From CBDATA01 sp965202845 (GTDB lineage Bacteria; Acidobacteriota; Vicinamibacteria; Marinacidobacterales; Marinacidobacteraceae): DNA of 64,000 nucleotides. Position 1 is the stretch's first letter; each line of letters begins with the position of its first letter. This document shows positions 9,214 through 16,822 of this stretch, one piece after another. The notes under the pieces are model-generated. The model searched no databases and was not told the origin of the DNA. It was given only the letters and a program-made list of their open reading frames with translations. A program made the position numbers and the translations under genes. The stretch is taken from the NCBI GenBank assembly GCA_965202845.1, contig OZ241856.1:62001-126000 (forward strand). Direction: 5' to 3'.

Positions 9214-10845
9214 ATGACCCTCGCCGCGCAGATCATCGATCAGCAGGTCGCCGGACTCCGGCTCGGCTTGGACGAGGGGAAGGGGCGCGCGGCCGGCTTC
9301 CTGTTCCTCGTCGCCCGGACCATGTTCGGCCTGAACGATGAGGAGACTCTCGACGGCATCGTCGACGGCGGCGAGGATTTCGGGATCGACGCGCTGTATT
9401 TCGAGCCGCCGGACCAGGGCGAGATCCAGATCGCCCTGATCCAGGGGAAGTACAAGGCGAACCTTGACGGCGGCGCCGCTTTTCCCGAGACCGCCATCAT
9501 CAGGATGATCGACGCCATCGGCGCGCTCTTCGATCCGGGCAAGCCGGTGACCGTGAACGAACGCTTGCGGGTCCGGATCGAGGAAATCCGCTCCTTCGTC
9601 GCCCAGGGGGCGATCCCCCGGGTGACTGCGGTGGCCGCCAACAACGGGCGGCGATGGACGGCGCAGGCGCAGCAGCGGATCGACAACGCCGCGCAGGAAT
9701 TCGGCGAACAGGTGGAATGGCGGCATGTCGGAATCGAAGAGCTGTTCGCCATGTTGCAGGCGCAAAAACCCGTCGATGCCGAACTGCGCCTCGTGGGGCG
9801 GGCGACGGTCGAGACCTTTGATTTTCGCCGCGTGCTGATCGGGCGCATGTCGGTCGCGGAGCTTGCCCGGTTGGCGGAGGAACACGGCGACCGATTGTTC
9901 GATCGCAATATCCGCAGGTTCCTGGGGTTGACGGGCAATCGGGTGAATCAGGCGGTCGCGGAAACCCTGGGACGACCCGATCAAAGGGCGAATTTCTATT
10001 TCTACAACAACGGCGTCACCATGACCTGTTCGCAGTTCCGGCACAACGCCCTGCAGCAGGAGAACTGGCGGGTCCAGGTGGGCGGACTGCAGATCGTGAA
10101 CGGGGGGCAGACAGCGCGCATCGTGCAGCAGGTCGCCGGGGAAATCGGCACGGAGATCGGATCTGCGGAAGTTCTCGTGAGGATCTACGAACTCCAGCAG
10201 GACGACTCGGAGCTGGTCGATGCGATCACCCTGGCCACCAACAGCCAGAACCCGGTCGAGTTGCGGGATCTGAAGGCGAACGATCCGCGTCAGCGGGCGC
10301 TGGGCGCATCCATCTCGGAACTCGGATACCGATACCGGGCGAAGCGCGAGTCCGGCCCGGCCGCCTCCGACGAATTCACGAGCGCGGTGGTCGCGGAGGC
10401 GGTTCTGGCGATCTGGCGGAGGCGCCCCCACCAGGCGCGATTCCAGAGCCGTCAGCATTTCGGCGTCCTGTACCGCACGATCTTCACCGAGGACCTGAAC
10501 GGCGCCCAGGCGGTCGTCGCGGCGTTGCTCCACCGGCAGGCGGAGAACCACCGCAAGCGGCCGCCGGCGGACGCCCCCGACTTCCTCCCCTATGGGTCCC
10601 GCTTCCTCGCCATGCTCATGGGGCGCTATCTCCTCGAGGACATGGGAATCCCGCTGGAGCGGCTCGACCACCGGGCGTTCGAGCAGGCGCGGCGTCTGGT
10701 CGAAGAACGTTCCGGGGCGTACCTGTCCCGCGCCGAGGGCGCCATCACCCAGGCGATCTACTCGCTGTTCAACGGGCGGGAGCGAACCCTGCAACGGCTT
10801 TCGGCGGCGTTTCGCCGCGCCGATCTGGTCGAGATGCTCGCATGA
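9214..10845 (+). CDS. AIPR (abortive infection phage resistance) family protein
   Basis: This 543-residue protein has AIPR family hallmarks: FYFYNNGVTMTC at about residue 259 and LQIVNGGQTARIV at about residue 292. The N-terminal part (GIDGGEDFGIDALYF-like segment, then IQIALIQGKYK) resembles the restriction-endonuclease-like fold with a D...(E/Q)xK core often seen in this family. AIPR proteins were first linked to abortive phage infection in lactococci. The stop overlaps the ATG of the HEPN gene (ATGA), and MntA follows with an 8-base overlap. The three genes are therefore one translationally coupled operon, most likely a defence module. Confidence 0.8.
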   Translation: MTLAAQIIDQQVAGLRLGLDEGKGRAAGFLFLVARTMFGLNDEETLDGIVDGGEDFGIDALYFEPPDQGEIQIALIQGKYKANLDGGAAFPETAIIRMIDAIGALFDPGKPVTVNERLRVRIEEIRSFVAQGAIPRVTAVAANNGRRWTAQAQQRIDNAAQEFGEQVEWRHVGIEELFAMLQAQKPVDAELRLVGRATVETFDFRRVLIGRMSVAELARLAEEHGDRLFDRNIRRFLGLTGNRVNQAVAETLGRPDQRANFYFYNNGVTMTCSQFRHNALQQENWRVQVGGLQIVNGGQTARIVQQVAGEIGTEIGSAEVLVRIYELQQDDSELVDAITLATNSQNPVELRDLKANDPRQRALGASISELGYRYRAKRESGPAASDEFTSAVVAEAVLAIWRRRPHQARFQSRQHFGVLYRTIFTEDLNGAQAVVAALLHRQAENHRKRPPADAPDFLPYGSRFLAMLMGRYLLEDMGIPLERLDHRAFEQARRLVEERSGAYLSRAEGAITQAIYSLFNGRERTLQRLSAAFRRADLVEMLA

Positions 10846-11267
10846 CGAACCGGAACACCGAGCATCTGGAGCGTTGCATCCTCACCCTCGAGAGCGCGTG
10901 GCGGGGACTCGCCGACCACCAGCCGGGAGACATCGCCCACGACATCCACCGCGCCGCCTGCGTGAAGGAATTCGAGATCATCCTCGAACAGGGCGGAAAG
11001 CTGTTGCGGAAGCGTCTCGCCGACTGGCTCGCATCCGACCTGGGAGCGGCGCGGCTGACCTTCCGCGCCGTGTTTCGGGAAGCGGCTCGGTACGGCCTGC
11101 TGGAAGCCGACGCCTGCGAACGCTGGCTCGCCTATCGGGACGCCCGGAACGAAACGGCGCACGACTACGGCGCGGCGTTCGCGGACCGGGTGCTGGCCCT
11201 GCTCCCCCGCTTCCTGGACGACGCCCGGGACCTCGCCGGGGTCCTGCGGGAGGCGGGCGATGGCTGA
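10842..11267 (+). CDS. hepT: HEPN toxin, HepT family
   Basis: This 141-residue all-helical protein is of the nucleotidyltransferase-substrate-binding (HI0074/HepT) family. The RNase motif R-x4-H-x-Y is intact in RNETAHDYG near residue 105. In characterised HepT/MntA pairs the His and Arg are needed for RNA cleavage, and the Tyr is the site AMPylated by the antitoxin. The gene overlaps the AIPR gene by 4 bases upstream and its MNT partner by 8 bases downstream. Tight coupling with an AIPR gene suggests a combined defence operon rather than a stand-alone toxin-antitoxin pair. Confidence 0.85.
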   Translation: MTNRNTEHLERCILTLESAWRGLADHQPGDIAHDIHRAACVKEFEIILEQGGKLLRKRLADWLASDLGAARLTFRAVFREAARYGLLEADACERWLAYRDARNETAHDYGAAFADRVLALLPRFLDDARDLAGVLREAGDG

Positions 11268-11577
11268 CCGGCTGCGGCTGGAACCGCGCCACCGCCGCCT
11301 CATCGGGGACATCCTCGCCCGGTTCGCCCCCGGAGTCGAAGTCTGGGCCTACGGCAGCCGGGTGAACGGCAGGAGCCATCCGGGAAGCGACCTGGACCTG
11401 GTGCTTCGGGGGCCGGGTCTCCAGCCGCTCCCGGAATCCACGCTCCGCGCCCTCTCGGCGGCGTTCCACGACTCCACGATTCCGTTCTTCGTGGAGGCGC
11501 GCGACTGGTCCCGCCTCCCGGCGAGCTTCCACCGGGAGATCGAGCGGGACCACGTCGTCTGGAGCGCCGCCGACTGA
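11260..11577 (+). CDS. mntA: MNT-domain nucleotidyltransferase antitoxin, MntA family
   Basis: This is a 105-residue minimal nucleotidyltransferase. The active-site motif is WAYGSRVNGRSHPGSDLDL (about residues 29-47), giving G-S-x-x-x-G and D-x-D; the third acidic position is FFVEARDW. In known pairs MntA neutralises HepT by AMPylating a tyrosine next to its R-x4-H motif. It starts inside the end of hepT and ends 5 bases before the convergent Asp-box protein gene. Confidence 0.85.
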   Translation: MADRLRLEPRHRRLIGDILARFAPGVEVWAYGSRVNGRSHPGSDLDLVLRGPGLQPLPESTLRALSAAFHDSTIPFFVEARDWSRLPASFHREIERDHVVWSAAD

Positions 11578-11582
11578 CGCCG

Positions 11583-14500
11583 TCAGGAACCCGGTTCGTC
11601 CTCCCCCTCCACCCGGACGATTCCGGGCATCCCGGCGGATTCGAGCATCCCGTTCACCCCGGAGAGGCCGGACTCCACCACTTCGTCGAACTCGGCGACC
11701 CGCTCCCGCACCTGGGCGTGGAGCATCTCCTGGACCTCGCGCATCTGGTCGGTCGGCGGGAAGTCGGCGGTCGCCACCGCGCCGGCCAGGTAGGTGAGCT
11801 TGCCGGCGAGCTGGGTCGGCCAGCGGATCTGGTCCTGCCCGGTTCCGGTCACCAGCAGCTGGATGAGCTGCTCCTCGATAGCCAGCAGCGAGCCGTCGAA
11901 CCCGTCCACCACCGAGGCGATGTCCCCGACCCGCCCGGCGTCCTCGGCCAGCGCCTTCAGGTCCAGAACCTGGCGGCGGAACCACTCGATCTCGTTCACC
12001 ATCCCGGCCACTGTTTCGAGATCCTCCCGCAGCAGCCGCAGCAGCGCCGTCTGCGCCTCGATGTCCTCGAGGCTTCCCTCGCTGTTCGGGTCCTTGCGGA
12101 CTTCGAGCGAAGCCGTCTGCTCGCCGTCCCCCGCCTGGAGCGCCACGGTGTACGTCCCCGGCGGCGCCAGGATCGAGATACGTCCGATCTGCGATTCGCG
12201 GGTGCGGTCGTTCCCCAGGTCCACCCAGTCGGCGAAGCGCGGCTTGGTCCGCAGAACCGCCCGGGTCGACGCCTCCTCCCGGAGGTCCCACCAGACCCGG
12301 TTCAGCCCTTCCTTCCCCTCGGCTTCCAGCGTGCGGATCGTCTCCCCGGCGGCGTTGCGGATTTCGATTTCCACTTCCTCGGCGGCCTCGTCCAGCCAGA
12401 AGTTGAGGGGAGCGCCGTAGGGCGGGTTCTCGCCCGCTGACCAGTCGTCGAACTGGGCGAAGGGCGCGGTGATCGGCTGGAACCGGTAGACGCCCCGGGG
12501 CTGGAACAGGTGGACATCCGCCGCCTCCACCTCGTCGTTCCACTGCTGGAGCGGCGAGATGTCATCGAGGATCCAGAACCCGCGCCCGTAGGTGCCGACC
12601 ACCAGATCGCCGAAGTGCTCCTGGACCGCGATCCAGTACATCGGGCTCGGCGGCAGTCCGTTCGCGAGCCGCTGCCAGTTGGCGCCGTCGTCGAAGCTCA
12701 CATAGAGGAAGTTCTCGGTGCCGAGATAGAGGAGTCCGGGCCGCACCGGGTCTTCGCGGATGTTGCGGGTGTAGCTCAGCGGGCTGTCGGCCACCCCGTT
12801 CACGATCAGGGTCCAGGACTGGCCGTAGTCCTCGGTTCGGTACGCATACGGCGCGAAGTCGCCGACTTGGTGGGCCTCGACCGTCATGTACGCCTTGCCG
12901 GCTTCCCACTTGGAGGCGTCGATGTTCCGGACGACGCCTTCCGCCGGCATCCCCGGGATGTTCGCGGTGACCTCGGTCCAGTTCGCTCCCCCGTCCTGGG
13001 TCAGGTGAACCTTCCCGTCGTTGGTGCCGGCCCAGATCACTCCGGGAGCGACCGGACTCTCGTCGATCGCATAGACCACGCAGCAGTACTCCACCCCGAT
13101 GTTGTCGGGGGTGAGGCCGCCGGAGATGGTCTGGCGCGACTTGTCGTTGGTGGTCAGGTCGGGGCTGATCTCCTCCCATCTCTGGCCGCCGTTCGTGGTC
13201 CGCAGCACGTACTGGCTCCCCACATAGAGGGTGTTCCGGTCGTGCGGCGAGATGAGCAGCGGGAACACCCACTGGAAGCGGTAGCGCAGGTCCTCGGCCG
13301 GCCAGCCGAGGGTGCTTTCCGGCCACACTTCAACCTGGCGGAATTGGCGGGTGCGCTCGTCGTAGCGGGTCACGATGCCGCCGGCCGCGCCGGCGCCCGA
13401 AGCGCTGGACCAGACGATGTTCGGGTCCTCCGGGTCCGGGGTGGCGAAGCCGCTCTCGCCGCCGCCCACGCCGTGCCACATGCCCCGGGGTATCCCGACG
13501 CCGAAGAACCCGCCGGTGAACGCCCGGCTCGGGCCCCGGGTGGAGGGGCCGTCCTGCCGGTTGCCCATCACGTTGTACGGGATGTCGTTGTCCACCGTGA
13601 CGTGGTACATCTGGGCGAGCGGCAGCTGGATCTTGAACCAGGAGCGGCCGCGGTTTTCGGAGATGGAGACCCCGCCGTCGTGGGCCACCGCCATCCGGTC
13701 GCCGTCGGTGGGGTCGATCCAGATGTCGTGGTGGTCCCAGCCGGGCGCGTCCTCGAAGTCGTGCACCCGGTGCGAGACGCCGGCGTCCAGGGTGGTGGCG
13801 AAGGACGCGGTGAGGAAGTACGCCTCGTCGGGGTCGTCCGGCGAGACGCCGCAGCGGGCGTAGTAGGCGTTGCGCCCGGCGAGGTTGCGGTTGTGGCTCT
13901 GGATGCTCCAGGTCTCGCCGCCGTCCCGGCTCATCCACAGCTCGCCGCTCTCGGCTTCGGCGCCGTCATACGGAACGCCGTCGGCGGTCTCGATGAGCGC
14001 ATAGACCCGGCGCGAGTCCTCGCGGGTCATGCAGACCGCGACCTTGCCCACGTCCAGCTTCGGCAGCCCGTTGCCCTCCAGCCGGGTCCAGGTGTCGCCG
14101 CCGTCCCTGGTCATGTGAAGGCCGCTTCCGGGGCCGCCGCTGGTCCGGTTCCAGGTCTTGAGGTCCAGCTGCCACATCCCGGCGAACAGGATGCGGGGGT
14201 TGTTGGGGTCCATCACCAGGTCGGAGGCGCCGGTGTTCTCGTCCACGAACAGCGCCCGCTCCCAGCTGGCGCCGCCGTCGGTGGTGCGGTAGACGCCCCG
14301 TTCCGGCTGCGGCGCGTAGGCGTGCCCCAGCGAGGCCGCGTACACGATGTCGGGGTTGGTGGGATGGATCACGATGCGCCCGATGCGCGCCGTCCGTTCC
14401 AGCCCCATCGCCTTCCAGGTCTCGCCGCCGTCGGTGGACTTGAAGATTCCGGTCCCGATCGAGACGTTGGCGCGGATGAAGGTCTCGCCGGTGCCCGCCC

Positions 14501-14819
14501 AGACGATGTTGGGGTCCGATTCGGACACCGCGAGCGCCCCGATGGCGTGCGCTTCCTGGTCGTCGAAGACCGGGCGCCACTTGAGTCCGCCGTCCTCGGT
14601 CTTCCAGATGCCGCCGGTGGCGGCGCCCGCGAAGTAGACCTTCGGATTTCCGGGGATGCCGGCGACCGCGAGCGTCCGGTTCCCCACCGGCCCGATGTGG
14701 CGGAACTTGAGTCCGTCCAGCTGGTCGGGGGCCGGCTGGGCGGAGGCGCCGCCGGCGGCAGTCAGCAGCAGCGCGACGGCGGAAAGGATGAGTCGGCGCG
14801 TGGGGTTCATGGGGTTCAT
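11583..14819 (-). CDS. Large secreted Asp-box (BNR/VPS10-sortilin-like) repeat protein
   Basis: This 1078-residue protein has a clear signal peptide (RRLILSAVALLLTAAGGASAQ). At least nine Asp-box motifs of the type S/T-x-D-G-G-x-x-W follow, for example KTEDGGLKW, KSTDGGETW, RTTDGGASW, MSRDGGETW and LTQDGGANW. They mark successive blades of a ten-bladed sortilin-type propeller. After the propeller comes a Fn3-like region (EVEIEIRNAAGETIRTLE), then an alpha-helical C-terminal segment. Such proteins are common in Gemmatimonadota and Acidobacteriota, with unknown role, perhaps surface glycan or peptide handling. The ATG at 14819 overlaps the stop of the upstream permease; an alternative ATG is at 14810. 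Confidence 0.8.
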   Translation of the reverse strand: MNPMNPTRRLILSAVALLLTAAGGASAQPAPDQLDGLKFRHIGPVGNRTLAVAGIPGNPKVYFAGAATGGIWKTEDGGLKWRPVFDDQEAHAIGALAVSESDPNIVWAGTGETFIRANVSIGTGIFKSTDGGETWKAMGLERTARIGRIVIHPTNPDIVYAASLGHAYAPQPERGVYRTTDGGASWERALFVDENTGASDLVMDPNNPRILFAGMWQLDLKTWNRTSGGPGSGLHMTRDGGDTWTRLEGNGLPKLDVGKVAVCMTREDSRRVYALIETADGVPYDGAEAESGELWMSRDGGETWSIQSHNRNLAGRNAYYARCGVSPDDPDEAYFLTASFATTLDAGVSHRVHDFEDAPGWDHHDIWIDPTDGDRMAVAHDGGVSISENRGRSWFKIQLPLAQMYHVTVDNDIPYNVMGNRQDGPSTRGPSRAFTGGFFGVGIPRGMWHGVGGGESGFATPDPEDPNIVWSSASGAGAAGGIVTRYDERTRQFRQVEVWPESTLGWPAEDLRYRFQWVFPLLISPHDRNTLYVGSQYVLRTTNGGQRWEEISPDLTTNDKSRQTISGGLTPDNIGVEYCCVVYAIDESPVAPGVIWAGTNDGKVHLTQDGGANWTEVTANIPGMPAEGVVRNIDASKWEAGKAYMTVEAHQVGDFAPYAYRTEDYGQSWTLIVNGVADSPLSYTRNIREDPVRPGLLYLGTENFLYVSFDDGANWQRLANGLPPSPMYWIAVQEHFGDLVVGTYGRGFWILDDISPLQQWNDEVEAADVHLFQPRGVYRFQPITAPFAQFDDWSAGENPPYGAPLNFWLDEAAEEVEIEIRNAAGETIRTLEAEGKEGLNRVWWDLREEASTRAVLRTKPRFADWVDLGNDRTRESQIGRISILAPPGTYTVALQAGDGEQTASLEVRKDPNSEGSLEDIEAQTALLRLLREDLETVAGMVNEIEWFRRQVLDLKALAEDAGRVGDIASVVDGFDGSLLAIEEQLIQLLVTGTGQDQIRWPTQLAGKLTYLAGAVATADFPPTDQMREVQEMLHAQVRERVAEFDEVVESGLSGVNGMLESAGMPGIVRVEGEDEPGS

Positions 14820-16144
14820 GCCTCCTGGAGGGATGCGCGGCGTCGGAACGCCAGGTAGAAGGGGATGCCGGCGGCGGTGATTCCGAGCCCGATCAGGGCG
14901 TCCCGGGGATCGGTGATCACGGTGTTTACGAGCAGCACGGCGGAAAAGAGGGTGAAGAGTGCGGGGAGCAGGGGATAGAGCGGAGTGCGCCAGGGGCGAT
15001 GCATGTCGGGCCGTTTCCAGCGCAGCACGATCACCGCGGCGCTGCCCAGCCCGTAGAAGAGCCAGGAGACCACGACCACATAGGTGAACAGCTGGTCGTA
15101 GGTCCCGGTGAGCGCGATCGCGGAGGCCCAGAGACCTTGCGCCACGGTGGCGTTTCGGGGCACCCCGGAATCGCTCAGCCGGCCGAAGGAGCGCAGAAAC
15201 ACCTTGTCGGCGGCCATCGCATAGTACACCCGCGCCCCGGTGAAGATGAAGCCGTTGGCGGCGGCGAAGCACGAGACCATCACCGCCAGCGAGACGAGAT
15301 GCCCCCCGATGGGGCCGGCGGCGCTGCGGGCCGCGTCGGAGGCGATGACGCTGGTTCCGGCGAAGCTCTCGAGCGGCAGGGCGCGGAGGTAGGCGAAGTT
15401 GAGCGCGACGTAGATTCCGATCAGCAGGACCAGGCTCAGGGTGATCGCCCGCGGCAGGAAGCGGTTGGGGTTGCGGACTTCGCCCCCCACGAAGGTGATG
15501 CTGATCCAGCCGTCGTAGGCCCAGAGCGCCGCGATCATCGCCGCCCCCCAGCGCGCCGCCGCCGAACCGCCGCCAGCGGGGGTTTCGAGGCGTCCTTCGG
15601 CGATCGCGCGCACCGGCTGGTCGCCGAGAAAGACGCAGAGCGCGATCAGCGCCCCCACTATCGCCAGCTTGGCGACGGTGGTGAGGTTCTGGGTGCGCGC
15701 CGAGGCGCGGACGCTCCGGCAGTTCCACAGCGAGAGTCCCAGGATGAGAACGATCGCCGCCGCCTTCGCGGCGCGGTCGGAGAGGGGCGCGAAGTCCCCG
15801 GCGTATTCCACGAAGACCACAGCGACCGCGGCGATGGAGGCGGTCTGGATCACCGCGAACAGGCTCCAGCCGTAGAGGAAGCCGGCGAGCGGGTGGTAGG
15901 CCCGCTCCAGGTAGACGTAGGTCCCGCCGGCGAAGGGGTAGAGGGCGGAGAGTTCGGCGATGGCGAAGGCGCCGCAGAGCGAAATGACGCCCGCCGCGAC
16001 CCAGACTCCCAAGGCCCCGGCGGCGCTCCCCGTCCCCTCGACGACGAGGGCCGGGACCACGAACGCGGCCGAAGCCAGGATCGTCCCGATGTTGATGAAG
16101 AGCGCGTCGATCAGACGCAGCTCCCGGCGGAACCCGGCGAGCAT
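14816..16144 (-). CDS. APC superfamily amino acid permease
   Basis: This 442-residue transporter has about twelve membrane spans. The first span region (LIDALFINIGTILASAAFVV) carries the unwound IG-I loop used for substrate binding. PFAGGTYVYLERAYHPLAGF is the APC-type signature after span 2. The frame is open to 16276, but the ATG at 16144, just before the cytosolic FRRELRLIDALF, is the natural start. It is coupled by a 4-base overlap to the Asp-box protein. Import of an amino acid or polyamine is likely; specificity is not known. Confidence 0.8.
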   Translation of the reverse strand: MLAGFRRELRLIDALFINIGTILASAAFVVPALVVEGTGSAAGALGVWVAAGVISLCGAFAIAELSALYPFAGGTYVYLERAYHPLAGFLYGWSLFAVIQTASIAAVAVVFVEYAGDFAPLSDRAAKAAAIVLILGLSLWNCRSVRASARTQNLTTVAKLAIVGALIALCVFLGDQPVRAIAEGRLETPAGGGSAAARWGAAMIAALWAYDGWISITFVGGEVRNPNRFLPRAITLSLVLLIGIYVALNFAYLRALPLESFAGTSVIASDAARSAAGPIGGHLVSLAVMVSCFAAANGFIFTGARVYYAMAADKVFLRSFGRLSDSGVPRNATVAQGLWASAIALTGTYDQLFTYVVVVSWLFYGLGSAAVIVLRWKRPDMHRPWRTPLYPLLPALFTLFSAVLLVNTVITDPRDALIGLGITAAGIPFYLAFRRRASLQEA

Positions 16145-16447
16145 GGCGGCGACCGGGAAGTATCCGCCATCCGCCCCGCCCGCACAAAACAGGACAAGAA
16201 TTTGACTTGACGCCGGGTTCTGATACCCTCCAACGCAGTTGGCGGCCGCTCCCCCGCAAGACAATCCGCCCACCAACCCGCACCTGCCTTATAAAGTGTT
16301 CCTGTTCAAGAACTTGCGAAACAAGCCCCCCCCCCCCCCCCCCCGAAAGCTCCCGAAAGCCCCAGGGTTCAAGTAGGACTTCGGCGCGGTAGGCAGGCCG
16401 CCGGCGGGCGCGGCGTTGGGTGGGCGTCCCCGCTTCTGCTCCTCGCC
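16145..16447 (+). other. Divergent intergenic region with a 19-C homopolymer
   Basis: This roughly 300-base gap separates the APC permease (minus strand) from the plus-strand operon. It contains a possible plus-strand promoter (16202-16229) and an uninterrupted run of 19 C residues at 16326-16344. No RNA gene is seen. A short frame from GTG 16296 runs into the C tract and stops at 16374. Confidence 0.6.
16202..16229 (+). promoter_or_regulatory. Candidate sigma-70-like promoter of the 16.4-32.9 kb operon
   Basis: A TTGACT (-35) at 16202-16207 and TACCCT (-10) at 16224-16229 are separated by 16 bases. They point toward the operon that starts downstream. The -10 box is weak, so this is only a candidate. 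Confidence 0.25.
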
Positions 16448-16822
16448 GTGACCGCAGGTTGCGGCGGCGGGTTTGAGACCTGGAGCAACAGGCCGGGGGC
16501 GCATTGGTTCCTGTTGTTTCTTTTTGGTGGCATCGCAGCTGTTGTGCTTCCCATGGCGTGGTTGGTACATCACCATCGCCTGAAATCCTGGGATTTGCGA
16601 AAGCGGAGTTCCGCCCCCGCGCGCTTCTTCTCGGTGATGATTGTCTCCCTTCCGGTTGTCGTATTCGCTGTCGTTCTCTTGTACGTACTTGGGAGTGTGG
16701 ACATTGCTCCGGAACAGAAGGAATTGAACATCATGGCGATCGTTTCCGGATATCTGATTACAGCACTGGCGTCGGTTCTGGGAATGTTTGTGGCACACAG
16801 TCGGGGTATGAATCTCAAGTGA
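16448..16822 (+). CDS. Small multi-span membrane protein, first gene of the tubulin-like/vWA/MotAB-like operon
   Basis: The protein is 124 residues from GTG 16448, with three likely membrane spans: WFLLFLFGGIAAVVLPMAW, SVMIVSLPVVVFAVVLLYVL and MAIVSGYLITALASVLGMFV. The frame stays open upstream to 16295. It encodes WASPLLLLAVTAGC just before and across the GTG, which looks like a lipoprotein-type signal ending at the Cys. The true start therefore probably lies upstream, where no good start codon is visible and the 19-C run sits. The stop overlaps the GTG of the next gene (GTGA), so translation is coupled. I do not recognise the family. The role may be to anchor the complex to the membrane. 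Confidence 0.6.
   Translation: MTAGCGGGFETWSNRPGAHWFLLFLFGGIAAVVLPMAWLVHHHRLKSWDLRKRSSAPARFFSVMIVSLPVVVFAVVLLYVLGSVDIAPEQKELNIMAIVSGYLITALASVLGMFVAHSRGMNLK

Noticed and set aside
14820..16283. Extension of the Asp-box protein frame to 1566 codons
   Set aside because: The upstream part is an alternative frame of the APC permease. A signal peptide starts cleanly at 14819 next to the permease stop.
16504..16818. Upstream extension of the tubulin-like/Hsp70-like frame
   Set aside because: It overlaps the small membrane protein in another frame. GTG 16819 overlaps that gene's stop and precedes the first conserved motif.
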